NCBI GenBank assembly: GCA_031415055.1
Contig: JANOQZ010000001.1
Coordinates: 1-64,000, forward strand
DNA: 64,000 bases
DNA from: JANMOK01 sp031415055
GTDB taxonomy: Bacteria; Pseudomonadota; Alphaproteobacteria; Rhodobacterales; Rhodobacteraceae
Direction: 5' to 3'
Shown: one piece after another, positions 51,075 through 58,932 of the stretch
Numbering within the stretch: position 1 is the first letter of the stretch
Layout: each line of letters begins with the position of its first letter
Notes under the pieces: model-generated
What the model was told of the DNA's origin: nothing
Seen by the model: the letters and a program-made list of their open reading frames with translations, nothing else
Databases searched by the model: none
Position numbers and translations under genes: made by a program

Positions 51075-51646
51075 TTACGCTGCAAACTGCTTGTCGGCCA
51101 GGACCCCAATCAGGATCACCGATCCCATTACGGCAAAGTTCAACGAACTTGGAATGCCCAAACGATTGACAAGGTTTTGCAAGACTTGCAGCAAAACGGT
51201 GCCCAAAACCGCTCCAATCACCGACCGTTCGCCACCGCGTAGGGAACATCCGCCCAGAACCGCGGCAGCAAGCGTATGTAACTTGTCAGAACTTCCATGC
51301 GATGAAGGTGAAACCGACCTTGTGTACATGGCGAAAAAGATCGCCGAAATGGCGGTCAAAAGACCGCAAATTACATAGGACGGAATGATAACCTTGTCTG
51401 TCCGTATCCCGGAATAGCGGGCCGCTTCCTCGTTTTTTTTGCCGACGGCGAACAAATATCTGCCAAAAACCGACCCATGCAGCACCACCCACATGATTGC
51501 CGCCAAAATAATCATGGCAATGAACGAATGCGACTCGCCGTGGAAACGCCCTGTTGTCAGCCATTCCAGTGTTGGAAAACTGACGCCAAAGCCAAATCCG
51601 CCGTGGCATCGGCTGTATAAAGCCGCGCCGCGCCACAATAGATAGG
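51075..51646 (-). pseudogene. CUT2 (RbsC-type) permease remnant, N-terminus lost
   Basis: From about residue FPTLEWLTTGRFHG to the end at 51075 the minus strand encodes the last 190 residues of an RbsC-type permease: MWVVLHGSVFGRYLFAVGKK, NEEAARYSGIRTDKV, LHTLAAAVLGGCSLRGGERS and VIGAVLGTVLLQVLQNLVNR. The N-terminal third with its start is missing; upstream sequence is unrelated. No ATPase or binding protein accompanies it, so it is a broken transporter piece. Confidence 0.8.
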
Positions 51647-51715
51647 CAACCGGCAAAGCTGGCGATAAAACAGCTAGGGTCATTCGATATTCCCAGCGCG
51701 TTTCACTCGAATAGG

Positions 51716-51844
51716 TTGGATAACAGCAAAGCCCGCGTCGCACTTGGTTGGCGACGGGTCTTTGACATGCCGAAAATGGCGGATGCTGCCTGGAACTATC
51801 AGCGCGCCGACACCGACGCGCGCAAGTTCTGGTATCCGGGCTAA
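51716..51844 (+). pseudogene. NAD-dependent epimerase remnant (last 42 codons)
   Basis: The plus strand encodes LDNSKARVALGWRRVFDMPK followed by MADAAWNYQRADTDARKFWY-PG and a stop. This matches the C-terminus of NAD-dependent sugar epimerase/dehydratases (pattern LD-SK-R-LGW, M-DAAW-Y-RA, WYPG). No upstream part exists; it abuts the permease remnant, which lies on the opposite strand. Confidence 0.65.
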
Positions 51845-51851
51845 AACGCAT

Positions 51852-51883
51852 GCGCATACGAATAAACTTGCATACGTATTCTA
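51852..51883. promoter_or_regulatory. Two tandem LacI-type operators before the SnoaL gene
   Basis: GCGCATACGAATAAAC (51852-51867) and TTGCATACGTATTCTA (51868-51883) lie side by side. The second is a near palindrome centred on CG. Both match the palindrome found at 53246, 61640 and 61812. They lie about 95 bases upstream of the 51977 start. Confidence 0.65.
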
Positions 51884-51976
51884 TCGCGGTCAGTTCTATC
51901 CCGATCAGGTTACACTCGGCTCAGGGACACGGCTGAGTCGCGGCCCAGGGACCAGAACAAGGCGCAGGAGAAAGTC

Positions 51977-53140
51977 ATGGCAGACAAGGACGACAGCGCA
52001 AAGCCAACGGGCGAACTAACGCTCTCTCGGGCCGCGAATGTGATGCAAGTTGAACGGCACGACTACCCTGATCTGGCTCCTGTGAATGGTAAACGTACGC
52101 AAGCCATGCGCGGGTTTGATGACATTTACACCGATATCGTCGACTACATCGTGCGTTGCACGCACAAGATTTGGGATGAGCGCGACATCGGTCTGATCTA
52201 TTCGCACTACACCCACAATTGCGTGCTCTATGGCACGACGGCCACGATTTACACCCGTGAGGAAGTGGTGCGTGACACGATCCAGCGGCTGGTGTCGTTC
52301 CCAGAACGGCGGGGCATGGCGACGCAAGTGATCTGGAAAGGCGACGAGAATGACGGGTTCTACACCTCGCATCTGGTCACCGGAACCGGGCGGCACACGC
52401 AGAACGGTCACCTCGGCGCAGCAACCGGGCGCATGTTCACCTCGCGCACCATTGCTGACTGTATGATCTTTGAAAACAAGATTTTTCGCGAATGGGTCGT
52501 GGCGGATACTACTGCAATTTTGCAACAATTGGGGCTGGACGTGCAGGCCTATGCCGAGCGTATTGCCATGACCAGCTTCGACAAGGGCCTTGTTTCCTTG
52601 GATATTGGCGAGAACCGCCACATGATCGGCCAATACCCACCCGAAGCGGAACCCGATCTGGCGCTTGCCTCAACCGAGACAGAGCGGCACACCCTGCGCT
52701 GGATGCACGACGTCTATAACCGCAAGATGTTGGGCTCGATTGCCAAGGTCTGTGCGCCGACGGTGCAGTTTCATGGGCCACTGATGGCGGAATTATACGG
52801 CGTGGCCTCGGTCATTCACCAAACGCTGGGCCTGATCGGCTCGCTTCCCGATGCCGCCTTTACCCCCCAGCACATCTGCTCCAACCCCAGCGACGAAGGC
52901 GGCGAGAAGGTCGCCGTCCGTTGGATCATGGAGGGTCACCATCTGGGCTATGGTATCCTCAACCATTTGGGCGCACCCACCGGCAAGCGCGTGCAAGTGA
53001 TGGGGATCAGCCACTTTCACTACAAGAACGGCAAGATCGTTGATGAGTGGCGCGTCTATGACGAGGCCTCGATGCTGGTGCAGGTCAAACTGGCGCAGAT
53101 GGCCGACCGCAAGGCCGCAGGGCTGACGACACCCATTTGA
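51977..53140 (+). CDS. Double SnoaL-like/NTF2-fold protein
   Basis: A 387-residue protein with two NTF2-like domains: residues 40-180 (FDDIYTDIVDYIVRCTHKIWDERDIGLIYSHYTHNCVLYG) and 220-370 (WMHDVYNRKMLGSIAKVCAPTVQFHGP to HFHYKNGKIVDEWRVYDEASML). The fold is that of SnoaL polyketide cyclases and ester cyclases, but the reaction is unknown. AGGAGA lies before the ATG, and a strong terminator follows. Operators shared with the ABC and hisD-like genes suggest that it acts in the same pathway. Confidence 0.82.
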   Translation: MADKDDSAKPTGELTLSRAANVMQVERHDYPDLAPVNGKRTQAMRGFDDIYTDIVDYIVRCTHKIWDERDIGLIYSHYTHNCVLYGTTATIYTREEVVRDTIQRLVSFPERRGMATQVIWKGDENDGFYTSHLVTGTGRHTQNGHLGAATGRMFTSRTIADCMIFENKIFREWVVADTTAILQQLGLDVQAYAERIAMTSFDKGLVSLDIGENRHMIGQYPPEAEPDLALASTETERHTLRWMHDVYNRKMLGSIAKVCAPTVQFHGPLMAELYGVASVIHQTLGLIGSLPDAAFTPQHICSNPSDEGGEKVAVRWIMEGHHLGYGILNHLGAPTGKRVQVMGISHFHYKNGKIVDEWRVYDEASMLVQVKLAQMADRKAAGLTTPI

Positions 53141-53159
53141 CGTTTCGTTAACGCCTATC

Positions 53160-53194
53160 GCCCGGTCGGCACGTTTGCGCGCCGGGCTTTTTTT
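53160..53194 (+). terminator. Rho-independent terminator
   Basis: GCCCGG (53160-53165) and CCGGGC (53182-53187) form a GC-rich stem followed directly by seven T residues, 20 bases after the SnoaL stop. It separates that gene from the ABC operon. Confidence 0.85.
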
Positions 53195-53245
53195 GCGCAG
53201 ATTTTGCCCCATTGAGAAAAGCGGTATCGGCAACTCACATTGTGG

Positions 53246-53261
53246 TTGCAATCGTATGCAA
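53246..53261. promoter_or_regulatory. LacI-type operator before the ABC operon
   Basis: TTGCAATCGTATGCAA is a 16-base imperfect palindrome centred on CG, 97 bases upstream of the binding-protein start. It matches the other operators at 51852, 51868, 61640 and 61812. Confidence 0.65.
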
Positions 53262-53357
53262 AGGATGTTTATCCTCCGTTGCGGAACGGACAGCTCTTCA
53301 CTTGGGCTGAAACCCTGCTTCAAGGCGGGACCGGCAACACCAACACAGGGGTGCGAG

Positions 53358-54614
53358 ATGAACATGAAATTGACCAAGACTGTCGCCGCTGGCGCAGTAA
53401 GTATTGCCGCCCTGATTGCTGGCGGCGGGGCGGCTTTCGCCGATTGCGGCGTTCAGGGTGCGGGATCGGTCCGTATCCTGTCCAACGACTTCGAGGCGCT
53501 GCGCGTGGTGAACGACTCCGCCGCCACCTGCGCAACCGACGCAGTAACCGTTACAGCCAATGCCACCGCCGAACACAAAAACATCCAAGGCCCAGCGCTG
53601 ACAGCAAATCCGTCTGAATATACCGTCGCCGTGGTCGCCAACAATTCAATCGTGCCGCTGCTGAACGATGGCCTGATCCGCCCGCTGGACGATCTGGTGG
53701 CGCAATATGGGTCCGCCTTGCAGCCCAACCAATTGATCAAGATTGATGGCAAGGTCATGGCGATTGCCTTCATGGGTAACGGCCAGCATCTATTCTACCG
53801 CAAAGACATTCTGGAACAGGCCGGTCTGGACGTGCCGACAAGTTGGGAAGATGTCTTGGCCGACGCCCAGATCATCAAGGATAAGGGTCTGCTTGATTAT
53901 CCGCTTGCCGCATCCGACAAACCCGGTTGGGATTTGGCCGCGGAATTCGTAAACATGTACTTGGGAACCGGTGGCGAATTCTTTGCCGAAGGTTCGGCAG
54001 AACTGGCCATCGACAACGACAATGGCCGCAAAGTGCTGGACACGATGCACGCAATGACCGGCTTTATGAACCCCGATTACCTAACCTATGACGCGACCGA
54101 ACTGAACAAGGTCTGGGATGCAGGCACCGTCGCATTCATGAACCAGTGGGGTTCCCTCGCCGGTGCGGCCATCGACCCCGCGACGGCGAACCCCGACATC
54201 GCCGCCAACACCGGTTTTGTCGCGGCCCCAACCATCAATGGCGGCTCAACCCCGTCAGCGGCTTTGTGGTGGGACGGCTTCACCATCGCCAAGAACATTT
54301 CCGATGAGGACGCCGCCGCTTCGTTCCAAGCCATGGTGCACGGCATCAGCCCAGAAACCATCGCCGCCAATCCCAACGCCGCAACTTGGCTGGTGGCAGG
54401 CTATACCCCCGGACCGGCAGCTGTGGGTGTGATTGGCAATGCCAGCGCCGGTGCGCGCGCCTATCCGATGGTGCCCTATATGGGCCTGCTGCACACCGCG
54501 CTGTCGGCTGAATTGGCCGATTTTATCGCTGGCAAGGAAGACGCCACACAGGCGCTTGCCGATGTGAAGGCCGCTTATGACGCCGCCGCCAAAGAAGGCG
54601 GTTTCCTGAAGTAA
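53358..54614 (+). CDS. CUT1 ABC transporter, substrate-binding protein (family 1)
   Basis: A 418-residue periplasmic protein with a Sec signal (TVAAGAVSIAALIAGGGAAFA, cut before DCG). It is of the MalE-like family 1 type: IVPLLNDGLIRPLDDLVAQYGS, MAIAFMGNGQHLFYRKDILEQAG, VPTSWEDVLADAQIIKDKG, LWWDGFTIAKNISDEDAAASF. Two or three cysteines are unusual for this group. The ligand is unknown. The first ATG of MNMKL at 53358 is used. It heads the operon binding protein, two permeases, ATPase, LacI. Confidence 0.9.
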   Translation: MNMKLTKTVAAGAVSIAALIAGGGAAFADCGVQGAGSVRILSNDFEALRVVNDSAATCATDAVTVTANATAEHKNIQGPALTANPSEYTVAVVANNSIVPLLNDGLIRPLDDLVAQYGSALQPNQLIKIDGKVMAIAFMGNGQHLFYRKDILEQAGLDVPTSWEDVLADAQIIKDKGLLDYPLAASDKPGWDLAAEFVNMYLGTGGEFFAEGSAELAIDNDNGRKVLDTMHAMTGFMNPDYLTYDATELNKVWDAGTVAFMNQWGSLAGAAIDPATANPDIAANTGFVAAPTINGGSTPSAALWWDGFTIAKNISDEDAAASFQAMVHGISPETIAANPNAATWLVAGYTPGPAAVGVIGNASAGARAYPMVPYMGLLHTALSAELADFIAGKEDATQALADVKAAYDAAAKEGGFLK

Positions 54615-54628
54615 GTTTCCCTACGCCT

Positions 54629-54657
54629 TGCCCGGCCGCTCCTATTGTGGTCGGGCA
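54629..54657 (+). terminator. Intercistronic hairpin after the binding-protein gene
   Basis: TGCCCGGCC (54629-54637) pairs with GGTCGGGCA (54649-54657), then GTTTTCTCTT. It can act as a partial terminator or message stabiliser so that binding protein exceeds the membrane parts, like the frcB-frcC hairpin. Confidence 0.65.
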
Positions 54658-54747
54658 GTTTTCTCTTGCGCAACGCTGCGATTGCCCCAAACAAAGGGCA
54701 GGACGTCGCGCGTCCATTGGCCCTTCCTGACCGAACGGATCGCCCCG

Positions 54748-55779
54748 ATGCCGCATCGCACCTTCTTCGCCTTCATCTTCCCTTCGATCCTAGCAATGCT
54801 GCTGTTCATCTCGCTGCCGATCGTGTCGGTGGCCGTGCAGTCACTGTTCGTCGAACATCCAGCGATCCTGAACTCCGTGGAAAATTGTGATCCCTTCGGT
54901 TGCACAAAATCCACCAAGGTCGATGCCGAGGCAATGGCCGCCCTAAAGTCGGAAAAGCCGCTGGGTCAATTCGCCGGTTTTTCCAACTACCTGAACCGCA
55001 ATCACTTGGCCGTCGCCGAACTTGGGCAGATTTTTGGCCAGAACGCCGGACTGCGAGACGTCGCTTCGCGCGTTATAAACCTGCCGTTCTATCGCGCACT
55101 TGCCTTCACAATGACCTATTGCTTTGTCGTGACACCGCTGGCGATGGTTTTGGGTTTCGTGATCGCGCTGGCGGTCAACACCCTGCCCAAACTGCTGAAA
55201 GGTCCGGCGATTTTCGTCTCGATCCTGCCGATGATCATCACGCCCCTGGTCGGCTCGCTGATCCTGGCGTGGATGTTCAACCCGGCGGGGATATTCGGCG
55301 CAACGCTGCAATGGCTGACCGGCGATCCGGGCCTGTCGCTGCGCGCCTCGCCGGTGCTGACATGGCTGGTGATCCTGACCTATGGCGTCTGGACGAACGG
55401 ACCATTTTCCTTTGTGATCTTCTACGCCGGGCTGCAAACCGTGCCGCAAGATACCGTGGAATCAGCCCGGATCGACGGTGCGAACCGCTGGCAGATCACC
55501 CGGTTTGTCATCATGCCGCATCTGGTGCCGCTGGCAACTTTTGTGGTGCTGGTGCAGTTGATGGACAATTTCCGGGTCTTCGAACCCATCGTCGGCTTTT
55601 CCGCCGAGGCCAATGCCACCTCGTTGTCATGGCTGGTCTATAACGATCTGGTCAGCGCGGATTCGCAACAATTCGGCTCTGCCGCTGCAACATCGGTGAT
55701 CACAATCATCGGCGTGCTGATCCTGCTGACTCCGGTCCTGATCCGCACTTGGCGCGATTTTAACCGGAAGGTGTTGTGA
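54748..55779 (+). CDS. CUT1 ABC transporter permease 1 (MalF-type)
   Basis: A 343-residue permease with about six membrane segments and a large periplasmic loop (residues 30-100) after the first. The coupling motif is DTVESARIDGANRWQITRFVIMPHLVPL. The length and the loop resemble MalF-like partners for family 1 binding proteins. The start at 54748 lies 134 bases after the binding-protein gene; the open frame extends upstream without family similarity. The second permease begins one base after its stop. Confidence 0.9.
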   Translation: MPHRTFFAFIFPSILAMLLFISLPIVSVAVQSLFVEHPAILNSVENCDPFGCTKSTKVDAEAMAALKSEKPLGQFAGFSNYLNRNHLAVAELGQIFGQNAGLRDVASRVINLPFYRALAFTMTYCFVVTPLAMVLGFVIALAVNTLPKLLKGPAIFVSILPMIITPLVGSLILAWMFNPAGIFGATLQWLTGDPGLSLRASPVLTWLVILTYGVWTNGPFSFVIFYAGLQTVPQDTVESARIDGANRWQITRFVIMPHLVPLATFVVLVQLMDNFRVFEPIVGFSAEANATSLSWLVYNDLVSADSQQFGSAAATSVITIIGVLILLTPVLIRTWRDFNRKVL

Positions 55780-55780
55780 C

Positions 55781-56650
55781 ATGAACCGCCAACCCCTCGC
55801 CCTCAAATCCCTGACCACCGCCTTCCTGACACTCTGGCTGCTGGCTGCCGCCTTCCCCTTCGCCTGGACGGTCTGGGGCAGCTTCAAGGTCGAGGCCGAC
55901 TTCTTTTCGCGCCAATCGTGGTGGTTCGCCATCGAAGGCGTCCGCACCACGCAACAAACCGGCGGACCGTTCACGCTGGGCGGTTACGAGGGCGCTTGGA
56001 TCAAAAATGCCTTCTGGCAGCCGGTGATCAACACGCTGATCGTCACCCTTTCGGTCACTTGTATCTCGCTGTTTGTCGGCACCTTAGGTGGCTATGCGTT
56101 GGCCCGGTCAGGCCGTCGTTATGCGTTCTGGATACTTATCGCGGCACTGGTATTCCGCGCCATGCCGCATATCACGCTTGTTTCCGGCTATCTGCTGCCT
56201 TTCTTTCAGTTGAACATCTGGGGTTTCTTGCCCACCACGATCATCGTTCTGGTCGCCATCAACCAGCCCTTCACCCTGTGGATGCTGCACAGCTTTTTCC
56301 TATCGATCCCCAAAGATCTGGACGAAAGCGCGCTGGTCGATGGCTGCACAAGGTTCCAAGCCTTCCGCCTGGTCATCATCCCGGTGATGTGGCCCGGCGT
56401 CATCACCACTGGATTGTTCAGTTTCCTTCTGGGCTACAACGACTTCGCCGTCACCTCGATGTTGCTGCGGCAAGAGAACCAGACGATGATCCCGAAAATC
56501 GCCAGCTTCCTCGGCTCGATTCAGAACGAAGGCAACGTGATGTTCGCCGTCGCCGCCGTCGTCTCGGCCACCGTACCGCTGTTCATCCTCGTCCTATTCT
56601 TCCAGCGACAAATCGTATCCGGCCTAACCGCCGGTGCCGTGAAAGGGTAA
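55781..56650 (+). CDS. CUT1 ABC transporter permease 2 (MalG-type)
   Basis: A 289-residue permease with six membrane segments. ALKSLTTAFLTLWLLAAAFPFAWTVWGSFK is the MalG-type start; the coupling loop is LDESALVDGCTRFQAFRLVIIPVMWPGVITT. The C-terminal segment FQRQIVSGLTAGAVKG is the usual ending of the family. It lies between permease 1 (one base) and the ATPase (3 bases). Confidence 0.92.
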   Translation: MNRQPLALKSLTTAFLTLWLLAAAFPFAWTVWGSFKVEADFFSRQSWWFAIEGVRTTQQTGGPFTLGGYEGAWIKNAFWQPVINTLIVTLSVTCISLFVGTLGGYALARSGRRYAFWILIAALVFRAMPHITLVSGYLLPFFQLNIWGFLPTTIIVLVAINQPFTLWMLHSFFLSIPKDLDESALVDGCTRFQAFRLVIIPVMWPGVITTGLFSFLLGYNDFAVTSMLLRQENQTMIPKIASFLGSIQNEGNVMFAVAAVVSATVPLFILVLFFQRQIVSGLTAGAVKG

Positions 56651-56653
56651 ATC

Positions 56654-57703
56654 ATGGCGCAAATCCGCCTCGTCAATGTCAGCAAACGCTGGGGCACCTA
56701 TGTGGGGGTCGAAAACTTCAACCTCGATGTCGCCGATGCCGAGTTTCTGGTGCTGCTGGGCCCGTCAGGTTGCGGCAAGACCACAACCATGCGGATGATC
56801 GCCGGATTGGAAGATCTGACCTCCGGCGATATCTGGATCGGCGACCGCGTGGTCAACGGGCTGGAGCCGAAGGACCGCGACATCTCGATGGTGTTCCAAA
56901 GTTACGGGCTTTACCCGAACCTGACGGTTTACGAAAACATCCGTTTCCCTCTGCGGGTGCGCAATGTGGCCAAGGCCGAACACCACACCCGTGTGATGCG
57001 CGCCTCGGATATGGTGGAACTGGGACCGTTTCTGGATCGCCGCCCCGCCGCACTTTCGGGTGGCCAACGTCAACGTGTGGCTTTGGCCCGCGCGATTGTC
57101 CGCGAACCCAACGCATTCCTGATGGACGAACCCCTGTCCAACCTTGACGCCAAGCTGCGCGTGTCTACCCGCGCACAGATCAAGAACCTGCATCACACGC
57201 TCAAAACCACCACAATCTATGTGACTCACGACCAGATCGAGGCGATGACTTTGGCCGACCGCGTCGTGGTAATGAGCCACGGCCTGATCCAGCAAGTCGG
57301 CACCCCGACCGAGATATACGACCGCCCTGCCAACACCTTTGTTGCCAGTTTCATCGGCTCCCCCGCCATGAACCTGATCGCGGGTGAGGTTGCCGACGGC
57401 ACATTCCACGCCGAAGGCATGCACGTTGCGGGCCTCGCCGCCCCCAACGGCCCCATCACCTTGGGTTTCCGCGCCGAAGATGCCAGCGTCACCCAAGACG
57501 CCGGTGAAATCACCGCCTCGGTGTATTCGATGGAACTTCTGGGCGACGCTACCCTGGTATCGGTCCGCATCGGGCCCGCCCTTGTCGCCGTGCGCGCCGC
57601 AAAAGATTTCCGCATCGAGATCGGGGCACCGATCAAACTCCGCGTCCCGTTGTCCGCCGTTCACCTGTTTGACCATCACACCACCACGCGCCTGCCAGCA
57701 TGA
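56654..57703 (+). CDS. CUT1 ABC transporter ATP-binding protein (UgpC/MalK-type)
   Basis: A 349-residue ATPase with the C-terminal regulatory OB-like domain. Walker A is LLGPSGCGKTTTMRMIAGLE, signature LSGGQRQRVALARAIV, Walker B FLMDEPLSNLDAKLR, switch His in YVTHDQIEAMTLADRVVVM. The TOBE-domain region has LGFRAEDASVTQDAGEI. No gene for a second sugar kinase accompanies it. The LacI gene begins 60 bases on. Confidence 0.93.
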   Translation: MAQIRLVNVSKRWGTYVGVENFNLDVADAEFLVLLGPSGCGKTTTMRMIAGLEDLTSGDIWIGDRVVNGLEPKDRDISMVFQSYGLYPNLTVYENIRFPLRVRNVAKAEHHTRVMRASDMVELGPFLDRRPAALSGGQRQRVALARAIVREPNAFLMDEPLSNLDAKLRVSTRAQIKNLHHTLKTTTIYVTHDQIEAMTLADRVVVMSHGLIQQVGTPTEIYDRPANTFVASFIGSPAMNLIAGEVADGTFHAEGMHVAGLAAPNGPITLGFRAEDASVTQDAGEITASVYSMELLGDATLVSVRIGPALVAVRAAKDFRIEIGAPIKLRVPLSAVHLFDHHTTTRLPA

Positions 57704-57763
57704 TAGGCTTGCCTCGCCCCGCTGCTTCATCGCAAACTACCTCCGCAGCGGGGGAGAGTGCGT

Positions 57764-58783
57764 TTGGCCACTGAGAAAGTCACATCGCTGGAAGTCGCCG
57801 CCTTGGCCGGAGTAAGCCAATCCGCCGTCAGCCGCGTCTTTACCCCCGGCTCGTCCGTCAGCCCGAAAACCGCCGAAAAAGTCCGCGCCGCTGCCACGCA
57901 GCTTGGCTATCGTCCCAACATTCTTGCCCGGTCGCTCAAATCCGGCAAAAGCCGCATCATCGGCCTCGTCGTCGCCTATCTGGAAAACTACTTCTATCCC
58001 GAAATGGTCGAACGCTTGTCCTCCGAGCTGCAAAAAGTCGGCTACCACGTCTTGATATTTCTGGCCCCAGTGGCAAGCGTCAATGTCGATCAGGTGATCC
58101 GCGAGATCATGGATTATCAGGTTGATGGTATCGTCATGGCCTCCGTTTCGATGTCCTCCGACCTTGCAGCCCGCTGCGCCGCCACCGGCATCCCCGTTGT
58201 CCTATTCAACCGCGCACATGAAGATAAAAACCTGTCCTCCGTCACCTCCGACAACTTCGCAGGCGGCAAGGCACTGGCCGATTACCTGTGCTCGCTGGGC
58301 CACCAGCGCATCGCCTATGTCGCGGGCTTTGCCGGTGCCTCGACCCAAGTTGACCGCGAGGCAGGTTTCCGTGCCGGGCTGGCCGATGCTGGCCAAAACC
58401 TATTTGCCCGCGCCGATGGCAATTTCGATTACCGCACGGCCCAAGCCGCGGCGCGCGAGTTGTTTGCCACCTCGAAACGCCCCGACGCAGTCTTTGTCGG
58501 CAACGATCATATGGCTTTCGCCGTGATGGACGTGCTGCGGTTCGAACTGGGCCTGCGCGTGCCGCAGGATGTGTCGGTCGTTGGCTTTGACGACGTGCCG
58601 CCTGCCGCATGGCCTGCCTATGATCTGACCACGGTGCGCCAGAATGTCGAACAGATGGTCGCCGAAACCGTGCAGATGCTGATCACCCAGATCACCGAGG
58701 GCACGGGCATTTCCAAACGGGTCGTCCTTGACGCCGCCCTCGTCATCCGTGGCTCGACCCGCAAGCACGGGGACTCACATTGA
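57764..58783 (+). CDS. LacI-family transcriptional repressor
   Basis: A 339-residue LacI-type regulator with a complete N-terminal DNA-binding region (VTSLEVAALAGVSQSAVSRVFTPGSSVSPKTAEKV) and hinge YRPNILARSLKSGKSRIIGLV, then the sugar-binding core (VDGIVMASVSMSSDL, FVGNDHMAFAVMDVLRFELG, VVGFDDVPPAAWPAYDLTTV). The start is most likely TTG 57764, 7 bases after GGGGAG; a GTG at 57758 is too close to that site. It lies downstream of the ABC operon, and its expected operators (TTGCATACGNATGCAA type) occur upstream of three transcripts here. Its stop overlaps the next mini-gene. Confidence 0.92.
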   Translation: MATEKVTSLEVAALAGVSQSAVSRVFTPGSSVSPKTAEKVRAAATQLGYRPNILARSLKSGKSRIIGLVVAYLENYFYPEMVERLSSELQKVGYHVLIFLAPVASVNVDQVIREIMDYQVDGIVMASVSMSSDLAARCAATGIPVVLFNRAHEDKNLSSVTSDNFAGGKALADYLCSLGHQRIAYVAGFAGASTQVDREAGFRAGLADAGQNLFARADGNFDYRTAQAAARELFATSKRPDAVFVGNDHMAFAVMDVLRFELGLRVPQDVSVVGFDDVPPAAWPAYDLTTVRQNVEQMVAETVQMLITQITEGTGISKRVVLDAALVIRGSTRKHGDSH

Positions 58784-58932
58784 CCGAACTAACCCCGGAA
58801 ACCTTTCGCGAACTGCTGGCGGAAAAGGGCATAGTCCTTGACGACCGGGCATTTGCCGCCGCCCTGCAAGGTGCCCGCCACATCAAATCCGAGGTCGCCC
58901 GCGTAGCGCGCTATATGGACGCCGAGAAATGA
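58780..58932 (+). CDS. Mini-protein ahead of the amidase, possible small subunit
   Basis: A 50-residue frame starting TTG at 58780, overlapping the LacI stop (TTGA), and ending in a 4-base overlap with the amidase start (ATGA). The sequence MTELTPETFRELLAEKGIVL and AFAAALQGARHIKSEVARVARYM looks like two amphipathic helices. By size, topology and position it recalls the AtzG-like/GatC-like small partners of amidases; I do not recognise the family from sequence. The double overlap argues that it is translated. Confidence 0.6.
   Translation: MTELTPETFRELLAEKGIVLDDRAFAAALQGARHIKSEVARVARYMDAEK

Noticed and set aside
55918..57147. 409-codon frame overlapping the second permease and the ATPase
   Set aside because: It runs in another frame across two clear ABC genes and has the Arg/His-rich composition of a shifted frame.
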